From positions 26,553,521-26,617,520 of the forward strand of contig OX291544.1 of NCBI GenBank assembly GCA_946406115.1: 64,000 nucleotides of DNA. Reading direction: 5' to 3'. This document shows, piece after piece, positions 54,705-64,000 of this stretch; position 1 is the first letter of the stretch; each line of letters starts with the position of its first letter. The notes beneath the pieces are model-generated. The model was not told where the DNA came from, searched no databases, and was given only the letters and a program-made list of their open reading frames with translations. A program made the position numbers and the translations under genes. The DNA is from Apoda limacodes. Lineage: Eukaryota > Arthropoda > Insecta > Lepidoptera > Limacodidae.

Positions 54705-54960
54705 CATGCCACATGCCAGTCGGTGTGGGCCTAGTGATTTTGGAGTCTGACTCGCTTCAATGGTTCGAACCCGACGTGTACCAATGACTTTTTTTTTCTT
54801 AATTTATTATGCACCTGTATAATGTTTGTAAACACCACTGGGTTTTCGGTTAAGAAAAACATCGTGAGGAAACCTATATGCGTCCAAAATAATGTATGTG
54901 AAGTCTACAATCCGCATTGGGCTAGCGTGACGGGCTATGTAAGAATATTTTCAGCTTTTT
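54705..54960 (+). repeat. tRNA-type SINE with intact B box
   Basis: The head has an A-box-like gtgggcctagtgattt and a perfect polymerase III B box GGTTCGAACC at 54762-54771. The body reads gggttttcggttaagaaaaa then catcgtgaggaaacct, and the tail ccgcattgggctagcgtgac. It explains the tail-only copies at 1318, 34588 and 52901. Confidence 0.8.
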
Positions 54961-55114
54961 TAAAGGCACCTTTTTTATATATGTCCCATATAAATAAACA
55001 AGAGTTAAATGAATTCCCCCGCAAAAATAATTTATTTGATTTCTAATTTATTCGATTTTATTTTTTTAAAATGACCAAATTTTCAGTATGTTACTCATAC
55101 TGTTGATAAGTTTG

Positions 55115-55200
55115 AGACTCGTGACACGGACGGACGGACAGACAGTGGAGTGGAAGCTATAAGGTGATGGTTTTCCATTTGAAAACGAAACCCTAAAAAA
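55115..55200 (+). repeat. GGTTCCGTA-family fragment
   Basis: cacggacggacggacagaca followed by gaaaacgaaaccctaaaa, a truncated 3' piece. Confidence 0.5.
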
Positions 55201-55264
55201 CAATGTTAGGTAAAATGATTACATATAAGTCATATTCGACTTATATACATGCTGTTAACATTAT

Positions 55265-55480
55265 ACTAGCTTTTATTTTTTTTGTATTACCATCCGCCCT
55301 AAAGTCGGTTTATCGGTGTAGGATTTCAACGGCAGATCCTCAATTACAGAAAACCGACTCACACTTGACATTTTCATGTAGCCTATACTCAAACTGTCTC
55401 CATGACGAATTGCATCTTACTCGGTACAGCGGTTTGAGCGCGAAGAGGTAACAGACAGATAGACAGACAGAAAGATAGAG
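55265..55480 (+). repeat. SINE-like repeat copy
   Basis: ctagcttttattttttttgt, then tcggtgtaggatttcaacgg, cagatcctcaattacag, and gagcgcgaagaggtaacaga at the end. It belongs to the same family as 1995, 8910 and 12241. Confidence 0.55.
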
Positions 55481-56964
55481 TCGAAATGTGGGAAAATGAT
55501 ATTATACCAAATTTGAAGCGTTAGACCCCATTTTTAATTTATTTAAATCTTGCATAAATTTATAAATGTTGCATAGAGATGTTACAAAATAACGGTTTAC
55601 AATATATTTACAATCCGTGTCCGCACATTAAACCAAATACGACATTCTTTTATGTCTAGTTTTAGCGATTTCAAACACAAATAAAGACTTTATTCCCAAC
55701 AAACGACATTTAAAGAGAAATAAAACAAAAACTTTTTATTTCCTGTATGGAAATGAAACGTCATTAATACACTAGAAGTGACGCCTCAGACATTTGAAAA
55801 GGATATTAAATTTTTGATATGTTTTAGTAAGTTTTATTAGTTTAAGTATCTACTGCCTGCCTTTGATCAGAGACTAGCATATACTTCGAGCAGCACGGGA
55901 TCTTGACGCAGCTGCGGCCGTATTACCTACTCAAAAGCAAACAGGGTTCCGTAGCTATTATCAATGTTATTTGAGCCCAGCATAAGCTGATTGTTTAGCT
56001 ATATTACAGAAAGTATTTGAGGAAGTTATATTATTTATAAATTAAGTATGCTAGTGGTCTAATTTTTATATATTTTTCAGATAATGCGTTGTAGGTGATA
56101 TTATGACTGAAATAAACCTAACCGAAAATGGTCACTATGGGGCTGAATATTTCAGAAACGGACCCCGTTCTAATATCATTCTAAAGAAATATCTAAAAGA
56201 AAACTACTTTGAATTTGAAACCATATTTAACGATGCCCCATTCAATGACACAATATAAAACTCCCCACTTTATGTGTACTACTCGTAAATAAACTTTAGC
56301 GCTATATTCTTTACAGTCTCTAAATAAAAAAATGGGTAAGTACTGATAAACGGATGGAGGGGCAGTCATGGTGAAACTATAAAGGTTCTGTTTGACTATG
56401 GACCCCAAAAAACGAATGCCCTTTTCTTGTTGCCTACAACCGGAACCTTGAATATAAATTACTTACAAATTGATAACGCAGGGGCGTAATCGGAAACAAT
56501 TAGAATAAATAGGGAAATGAAAAAAATACTATAGCATTCTATACAGCCGAAGAATAATATAAAGATATTTACTCTATAATATTGTACTGAAGTGACTGGT
56601 GATGTAATTTATTTTGATTTTTAAATTTTCGCGAATGCAAATATCTAGCACCAATATTCGCGCACCCATTTATTGTCTTTTCTAATCTGTTCATTCTTTT
56701 GTCTATGACCTCAATTTGACAACTGCACATACACCTATAAGTGCAACAAACTTTTCTAATCCGGTGGTCAAAAATCAAAACTACAGTCGTACATTGAAAT
56801 GGTGTGAAGTTACGACACTAGCGACAGCGATCAAACACTCAAGGTCAGAAGGTCAGAAAAGTATGTTGCCCATTATGATTTTTCATCTTATCCAAATTAA
56901 GCTTTCATAAGCAACCTTAATCAATGTATACATTACAGTGAAGTGAAGTATAATAGTGAAACCA
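55481..56964. other. Intergenic sequence
   Basis: No supported gene or element. Confidence 0.35.
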
Positions 56965-57262
56965 TACTATTATTAAATATGAAAGTAACTCTGTCTGTCT
57001 GTCTCACGCTTACCTCTTCACGCTTAAACCGCTAAATAGATTGAGATGAAACTTATGTTTGGAGATAGTTTGAGTCCCGGGGAAGGACACCGGATAGTTT
57101 TTATCCCCAAAAATTCAAAAGATCCCACGGTAATAACTATAACCGAGCTTAAACGAACTACAGCTTGCTTCAGCAAACTCATATTAGTATAATTAAGGTG
57201 TTGACGTAAGAATCCCACGCCGATAATCAAATTTAGGGCGGGTGGCGAAAGCTAGTTTTATA
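56965..57262 (-). repeat. SINE-like repeat, uninterrupted copy
   Basis: The left end is ctattattaaatatgaaagt. The right end is tttagggcgggtggcgaaag then ctagtttta. It gives the empty-site reference for the interrupted copy at 43198-44105. Confidence 0.65.
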
Positions 57263-57267
57263 TAAAG

Positions 57268-58619
57268 AGATTGACTTACAGTACAGTACAGAAACTTCTG
57301 AAGTTTAAACATGAAATAGACAGTAGGGCCCTTTTGTCACTGAGGCACGCAATAGGAAGCGAAGCGAGAGAGTGCTAAATTTGTATGAAAACATTTTGAA
57401 ACAAAGAATAGAACACAGTGTATTAGTTTTACCCAATATTCAACCTTGTTATATAGGGGACAGGCTTTTTTTTAATTTTGTTATCTATAGCAAGATATAG
57501 CAGTATGAGCGATAGTTCGTTTAAGCTCGGTTATGGTTATTCCCACGGGGGAGATTGACTTACAGTACAGTACAGAAACTACTGAAGTTTAAACATGAAA
57601 TAGACAGTAGGTCCCTTTTGTCACTGAGGCACGCAATAGGAAGCGATTAGTGGTCAAGAGGATGAAGCTTAGAATAACACGGCATCAAAGATGATCCGTT
57701 CGTGCTTATACTAACACGAAGAGATAAGCCAACTGCTTGTAATTAATGGCTTAAAGTGTTTCGGTCAAATTATGTGTTTGTGTTTTATTGCTAGTTACAA
57801 TATAATATTCTTTTTTATTTAAGTCAGTGATGCAGCGTAGCCGTGTAAACTTAGCATAAATGCATAGACCATCGCATTTTTTGTGTAGTATACATATAAA
57901 AGTTAAATAGATAAAACACTTGTAATTAAGAATCATAATTTGGAGCTACAATATAATGGGCTGAACTAAATACTTCTGTCTATTCTGTGGGCGAGTGCGC
58001 TAAAAGCGCTATTTGTTACCCTTTGTGCTGCTGTCTGAACAAAAGTGGTACTTAAGATTGCGGATATGTTGCGGATATAACTGTGTGAGCTCTTAAAAAC
58101 ACTATTGATAATCATTCGGAATCTTCAGAAACTTTTTTATTTCTCTCCTTCGTATTAGAAAAATCGTCCAAGAACTTATGGCCGCAGTAAGTTCCTAGAG
58201 AAAACCTTGGCAAATTACTGACAAAAAAAATTATATCTCGCAAATTGGTTGCATAGGTTGTGTTATTCAAAGTGATTTCAGTTTACGTGTTAGTAATTTA
58301 GATATTTTCGGAAATGCAACGCCACTTTAGAGCCGAACATTTTTAAAAATCGGGGCATAAATCGGCCTCAAAAACTCACAATGATTTCTGATTCAACGAA
58401 ACGCCAAAAATATTTAACCTTTGTAAAAGCTTGAAGAGAGTGCTAAATTTCTATGAAAACATTTTGAAACAAAGAATAGAACACAGTGTATTAGTTTTAC
58501 CCAATATTCAACCTTGTTATATAGGGGACAGGCTTTTTTTTTAATTTTTTTATCTATAGCAAGATATAGCAGTATGAGCGATAGTTCGGTTAAGCTCGGT
58601 TATAGTTATTCCCGCGGGG
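57268..58619 (+). repeat. Two interleaved duplicated blocks (A and B)
   Basis: Block A (agattgacttacagtacag... to gcaataggaagcg) occurs at 57268-57362 and 57551-57645. Block B (gagagtgctaaattt... to a cccNcggggg end) occurs at 57365-57550 and 58436-58619. The copies differ at few sites, so the duplications are fairly recent. Order: A, B, A', spacer, B'. The spacer 57646-58435 has nothing recognised. Confidence 0.85.
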
Positions 58620-58755
58620 GCTTATGAATTTTCGGGATTAAAATTATCCCGTGTCCTTCTCCGGGACTATTCATCTAAATCAGTTCAACGGTTTAAGCGT
58701 GAAGAGTTAACAGACAGAGTTACTTTTGCATTTATAATATTTGTATGGATTTTGA
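58620..58755 (+). repeat. SINE-like repeat fragment after block B'
   Basis: ccgtgtccttctccgggact, caacggtttaagcgtgaaga, and aatatttgtatgga at the end. Confidence 0.5.
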
Positions 58756-58839
58756 AAGGTGAAAAATTCATATAATTTATACTGCGAGGTATCAACTAGT
58801 CTTTTGTGACTTAAATACGTCGACACCCATTTATTTAGG

Positions 58840-58990
58840 GTCCTCGCTAAGTGGCAGTGGCAGTGTCACAGGTGCGGTGAGGTGCACAGACGGAGGGCGA
58901 CATTTGAGAGACATTGACGATGTTTGCTGCTCAGCCCTTTCGATGTCCCTCCATTATTTACGACCTAAATGACTTTTTTAAAATTAACCT
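58840..58990 (+). repeat. Dispersed repeat (GTGTCACAGGTGCGGTGAGG type)
   Basis: gtgtcacaggtgcggtgagg then tgcacagacggagggcgaca, ttgagag, gacgatgtttgctgctcagc. A diverged copy is at 61385-61500 (gtgccacaggtgtaccgaga, ttgacggtgattgctgcttt). Confidence 0.5.
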
Positions 58991-60165
58991 ATCTATTCTT
59001 TGGCTTTTTGTTTAATTGTAAAAATGAACTTGGAATAATATAGTTGCTGTATTGAGTTAACTCAAGAAAAATCGAAAACTATTATCCACCTACATATTTT
59101 AGTTTCATTTGAAGCGCTAAAAAAAGTGGACAGTCATTATGAAATGACACAAAATAAGCAAAATTTTCCAAGTAGGGTATTCTTTTGTTTTTTTCCAAGC
59201 AATGTTTAGTAATGACATGATGCAGGCATAAAAAATTAGAATATTACGAAGGAATAGGACTTCATGCGAGGTTTCTAAGTTTAAACAGTTAAAAAGTATT
59301 GACCAAGTATGGTAAGTAAACTATCTTTGTATTTATTTCTTTTCGCCTTAATTTTTTACAGTCAAGTAATTAAGATGGTGTTCAGTGTGGTTGCCAAACT
59401 AATGGTGACTCTTGAAAAAAGCCACAAAGTTATTCCTTTGTATGTTGTTTGTATTAGTGGAAGCGAGATAGGTACCTTCTTTAAAATTATTCCACTTCTT
59501 TCTGCTTGAAAGGAATTATACAAAAGATGTATTGTAAATCTTAGTGCTGGAAATGTTGACGTTGCTGTCATTCTGGTGAGTTTACAAAATATATTTTTCT
59601 CAAAAACGATAAGAAAAGCTCAATTAACATTCGAAAAAAGAACACAGGAAGGACATCGTTTCTGAATTGCTAGTAAATGAGGAAAAAGTTTTCTGGACAG
59701 AAAAGGATAAGGTGAATTCCTATACCTAATATTTTCTTTGCATAGCCTGCTATAAAGATCAACACGCAAACAGTACGTACGTAGAAGAATAATTTATGAA
59801 TTTTTTCAAATGTCAAACCGTATAGCCATAAGCTTCCCTTAAAATTGTTTTTCTCAAATTCATTGTCATTCACAAACATGTATGGCGGTTTCCATAAGAC
59901 ATCTTTCTGCAAAATTTCATCACAATCGATGCAAAGATGGAGAAAATATCTGGCAAGGAAATATGGACGATCGAAAACGACGAAACTAAATTTGGCTACG
60001 GAACCCTAAAAATAAAGTTCAAGGTATAATTATTTTGAAGTAATTTTCACTTGAAAATAATACAGATTACGTTAGTTTTTTATTACACTATTAACGGTTC
60101 AAGGACTTAATATAACATTTTGATTTAGTATCCAATATGCCTTCATTGCTCGGAATTCACATTAA
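58991..60165. other. Intergenic sequence
   Basis: A 66-codon ORF at 59309-59509 starts with a signal-peptide-like run (MVSKLSLYLFLFALIFYSQ) but lacks further support. The end of a GGTTCCGTA repeat is at 59990-60012. Confidence 0.3.
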
Positions 60166-61384
60166 GTTATGGGTTGTTTGACATCGGCATTAAAACGGCA
60201 AAATGTCAATATTTGCCGCCATCGTTGCGGAGGGCTGAGGGCATAATCCTCGCTCTCTACGCAAATACTTGGCGTTCCACAGACCCTCCATTGTTGTGGG
60301 TTTCTACTTTGTCTCTTGTTGTCGTCTCTTCACCTTTGACAAAGTTGTACGAAATCCGATCAAGTCACAGGTATGATTTTATGATTTCTTATATATTCAC
60401 GTTATGAATTTTATTTTCTGATTTTAAAAAGATGTTATTTAAAATGTACCTCTAGATAACAGAGCTATTATAGTTTTTTAGATAGAAATCTATTATATAT
60501 AAATAAGTTATAAATAACTTTCGGCAGTGTGAAAAATGTTAGAAGTAGAAAAGGTTTTTATTTTTAATTATACTGACATATTTTTCAAAGTGACCTTTTA
60601 TTATTGAATACCATGATTATTTTAAGAATTGCAATTAAAAAGTCCAACGCAGATGGCACTAGTTATATTAATGGCTACTTTAATTAATAAATGCATTTAA
60701 AATTACTTAAAGCTAAATTCCTGAAATAAATAGTTTTTGCTATTGATCAGACAAAGCTTTTAAACTTTTGATAAAACTTAAAAATATGTCCTCTATGAAA
60801 ATAAGCACTTGCCCTGCCCAATCCTGACTTAATTCTTATAGTTTAACAGGAACTTAAGGAAAAAAATAGGGTACATTATTCTGTACCATAGGTATTTTAT
60901 TTTACACTTATTACTTTATCCTGGTAATCTACAATGGATGGGACGTACATAAAGCTACCTTAGTCCAGATACACTGCCTCAGAAAAACTATTGCAGAAAT
61001 ACGCTTACCCCCTTAAATCTTAAGTGGTTGGTGAAAACAGGCTGTCAACCACACTATGATGTGGGTGTGTATCCAACATACGAAATTACGACAATTTCCT
61101 GAAGGAATATATTTATGACTTTTGAGAAAGTATTAGTGAAATGACTTATTTCTGTTACTTACACTTCATAAATAATAATGCAAAAGAAAAATAATATACA
61201 TGAAAAATAAATAATATTCTGTAGTATTTAAATTTATTTATTCGGTTGGTACGAGTGTCTGAATTTCACGTCACTTATTTTTCTTTACTTTCACTTTACC
61301 AGTTTTTCTTGTGTTCTCCTATCACTTATCACTTAAGCGTATCTTGCAAGGCTTGGGTACTCAGTGGGTATTGTTGCAGAAGCT
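60166..61384. other. Intergenic sequence
   Basis: A donor-like cacag/gtatga follows a GC-richer stretch at 60180-60370. No coding exon is supported. Confidence 0.3.
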
Positions 61385-61500
61385 ACGAGTGCCACAGGTG
61401 TACCGAGAGAGCGCTCCGCCACTTGAGGGTGATAAACGGTGAACATTTGACGGTGATTGCTGCTTTCATCCCTTCCCATTGTCGTCGAAGAGGGCTTGAG
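61385..61500 (+). repeat. Diverged copy of the 58840 repeat
   Basis: The landmarks are given under 58840-58990. A 136-codon frame crosses it, but the shared repeat explains the sequence. Confidence 0.4.
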
Positions 61501-61757
61501 GTAAAAGTACCGTGTTTTTACTCATGTATCACGATACGTTTCGTTTGTAACCTATTCTTTCTTAAAGGAGACCACTCGTCCATTACAAAATTACCCCAGG
61601 TCCGGCGCAAAAGCATTAACATCTTAGCTTTTTCTATAATTTTTACGCTCGGTTAAGTTAGGTTTTAAGGCAACTTTGGCTCGTAATTTAATTTTGTTTC
61701 TCGTGTGCGCGCAGATATAGAGATAACCGAAGTCATAGAGGTTTGTTTCACTTTCTC

Positions 61758-61850
61758 TTTCTTTTTTTATTATAGTTACCAATAAGGTGGCAAATAAGCT
61801 TGCGGTAATGGTTCCGCCTGATGGTAAGCGGTCACCGCAGCATCTTGTTA
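61758..61850 (-). mobile_element. Jockey-type LINE 3' end fragment
   Basis: ccaataaggtggcaaataag and ccgcctgatggtaagcggtc then accg match the 3' end of the element at 23138-24430 in reverse, preceded on the + strand by a T-rich tract. Confidence 0.6.
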
Positions 61851-62777
61851 TCGAGTATTGATTGGGCAAACGTAATAGTTAGTGTGCATCTTACTACATA
61901 ACTCAGAGTTTCGGTTAGACTTGACAAGTGTTTGATTTGCGATTAATAATTATAAAAGGGATGAACTTTACAATGAAGTATTATTCATCTATAAAAAATT
62001 TGAAAAACTGACCCTCCTGTACCCTAAGGAATCGTCGCCTTTAAGAGAAATACCGCGGTAAAAAAACCGAAACCAAATAAAACTCAAATTGGTTAAGACA
62101 CTCAAAAACTCAGATTATTAGTCTTATTTGTCTAATCAATCACAATAAATCTTGATCTCATATAAAAAAATGTGCTTAACCTAAATGCACCTACAAATTA
62201 TAAAAATAGACGATTCAAGCATGCCAAAGTAACCAAAACCTGTAAAACAATAAAAGGTGAGTAAATTAAGGTAAAAAATACCTAAGTATACTTGAGAAAT
62301 AAATTAGCGTTGTCGTTTGTATATACGCAAAAATGAAACGAGCACCAAAGCATTTATATATCTCTAATAAAATGTACCATATAACAAACAAACACATTGC
62401 ATTTTCTCACATTAAGTATCTCACTCATTGCCAATATCTACTTTAAAAGCATTCTAAGCAAAGACAATATTTTTGTTAAGAAACTTTCAAATTTATGCAC
62501 CCTTCGATTCCAACAGTCCTGAGTTCTAACAGCCCAAAGACGTTCTAAGTGTAAAGTAAGGCGAGATTAAAACCATTAAGCTGCTTGCTATGCGCAAAGT
62601 TTCGCGCTTTTACAAAAGGGTTTAAGTTTAGGCAGGTGCATAAATATCGATTAACGGTTGTTTAGATTAAATTGATGATATTAGATATCGATTATCGGAA
62701 CTTTATGCCGTCGCTTAGATTAAATTGAAAATATTAGATATCCACTATTGGAAAATTTTGCTGTCGCTTTGACTACA
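61851..62777. other. AT-rich intergenic sequence
   Basis: A short direct repeat (gattaaattga..atattagatatc) occurs at about 62664 and 62718. There is nothing else. Confidence 0.35.
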
Positions 62778-63570
62778 TCTATACATATAAAATTCTTTGT
62801 CCTGAATCAGTGACGAATCAACGCACAACTTAAACCACTGATGGTAGAGACCTGATACTTAAAGGATGTGTTCTATGTTTGACGTAGGCAACCAAAAAAA
62901 AAGGATTTTCTGAAATTCAACCCCTAAGAAAAGGGGGGCAAAGTAAGTATGGGACAACGTGATTCTTTGGTCCAATCTACTTCAAATTTCGCATAACCCT
63001 TTTTTAGCAAAATTGATGGTGTGTTTCGTATTTTGTTGATATTAATCACCTAACGGGGTAAAAAGGGAGAAGAAAGTTATTTTTGCGATGATTTGCTTCG
63101 AAATTGATATTAATACTCCTTAGTGCTTTTGATTTAAAATTACATTTTATTTTGACACATGAAATTTGAAAACTCAATCCGATTTTATTCAAAAAAGGTT
63201 GAAATCACTTTGAAATATTATAGCAAATACTCTTTAAAATTGGAATGTCTCGATAATCACCATACTATTCGATACCTCATTTGAAGGTTTCTAAGCTTAA
63301 AGAGGTTATGCACTTTTTAGGTTTTTTGAGTTTTTGTGTATAATTAGTTATACTTATAGTTTTCTTATCTATACATATAAAATGCTTTGTCCTGAAGGAC
63401 TGACGGATCAACGCATAGCCTAACCCATTTATTGTAGAGATCTGAAACTTGGAGGGTGTGTTCTTTGTATGCCGTAGGCAACCGATACGAAAGGATTTTC
63501 CGAAATTCTACCACTCCTTAGGGTGTAAAAAGAGCGCAAAGTTTGCATTTTTAAAACTCACAAGGGAATC
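62778..63570 (+). repeat. Dispersed repeat family R-A, copies 2 and 3 in tandem
   Basis: Copy 2 starts ctatacatataaaattcttt at 62779 and runs to 63365 with the same landmarks as 10388-10905. Copy 3 starts with the same phrase (ctatacatataaaatgcttt) at 63370 and is cut off near 63560. The start phrase is missing from copy 1, so these two define the 5' end of the family. Confidence 0.75.
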
Positions 63571-63659
63571 AAAACCACAATCTAAAAAACAGGGTACTCC
63601 CGTGAACTCAAAATCTCGAAATTAGGTACGAAGCAACGTCTTATAGCACAACTTAATAA

Positions 63660-63722
63660 TTTTACATACAGGTTCGTACGGAAGCCTCGGTGCGCGAATC
63701 CGACTCGCACTTGGCTGACTCC
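63660..63722 (+). repeat. GGTTCCGTA-family fragment
   Basis: ttcgtacggaagcctcggtg then cgcgaatccgactcgcactt then ggctgact. Confidence 0.6.
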
Positions 63723-63804
63723 GACATACTTTTATTTGCGGTACGTAGTGTACTAAGTTGTTTACTCCAAAAAAAACTATAATTGGTACTTAATAATTAG
63801 TAGT

Positions 63805-64000
63805 TTTTTTTTTTTTTTCTGAACAGACTATGCAGTTGGCTGTTGCAGCCATTACTGCTTCACCGGGCTTTTTGGGGCGAGACTCTGAAGGAGCCTCAGC
63901 CCATATAGCGCCCAACGCTCAAGGGCTCCCGCGGGGGAAGCCTCGGCTTGGGTTGTCGCTCTCAGCGGCATCCCTTCGACCGGCATGAGTCTCGAACCCG
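63805..64000 (-). mobile_element. Retroelement 3' end with poly(A), cut by window edge
   Basis: Read on the - strand it is GC-rich sequence (gagactcatgccggtcgaag, agcccttgagcgttgggcgc, ctccttcagagtctcgcccc) ending in a run of about 14 A. This is the form of a LINE or SINE 3' end. The body lies beyond the window. Confidence 0.45.

Noticed and set aside
59309..59509. Small secreted-protein candidate with a signal-peptide-like start
   Set aside because: The rest of the ORF has no recognisable fold, the stop comes early and no exon structure supports it.

Overview
This window looks like a stretch of insect nuclear genome, most likely from a moth or butterfly. The DNA is AT-rich, the genes are split by introns with GT..AG borders, and most of the rest is dispersed repeats of types I associate with Lepidoptera: tRNA- and 5S-like SINE pieces, jockey/CR1/RTE-like LINE remnants, mariner/Tc1 relics and many small inverted-repeat elements. 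The order is inferred from the style of the repeats and genes. No single sequence proves the species, and I see no bacterial operons, CRISPR arrays or intact viral genes.

Two genes can be assembled with confidence. The first (19034-29858, + strand) is a six-exon gene for the metal-responsive transcription factor MTF-1, about 783 residues. It has six consecutive C2H2 zinc fingers (residues about 112-283) and a long last exon with two tandem CSCxDCKC cysteine clusters like the copper-sensing cluster of fly MTF-1. The second (40673 back to 34414, - strand) is a two-exon gene for an 82-residue single-pass membrane protein of the UPF0239 / anon-73B1 type. A 6-kb intron packed with repeats splits it. 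The two genes converge: the MTF-1 3' UTR probably ends near 31940, about 2.5 kb from the last exon of the small gene.

Several weaker coding signals are listed as orphans: a mitochondrial-looking first exon (4158-4257), a possible membrane-spanning exon (45740-45858), two protein-like segments each broken by one frameshift (46148-46390, 53229-53503), and a basic 78-codon ORF on the - strand (41317-41553).

Layout: 1-18 kb is repeats (a 306-bp tandem array, mariner relic, MITEs, two copies of one 0.5-0.65-kb family). 19-30 kb is MTF-1, with LINE, Tc1 and jockey relics in its introns. 30-34 kb is its 3' UTR and repeats. 34.4-40.7 kb is the small membrane-protein gene, whose intron holds a TTAA-flanked inverted-repeat element and a 1.6-kb foldback palindrome with a GC-rich 140-bp tandem repeat. 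41-64 kb is mostly repeats, including a 602-bp inverted-repeat element lodged inside a SINE-like repeat. The most unusual structures are the foldback element, the two inverted-repeat elements whose insertion sites can be read from the interrupted host repeat, and the duplicated cysteine cluster in MTF-1.
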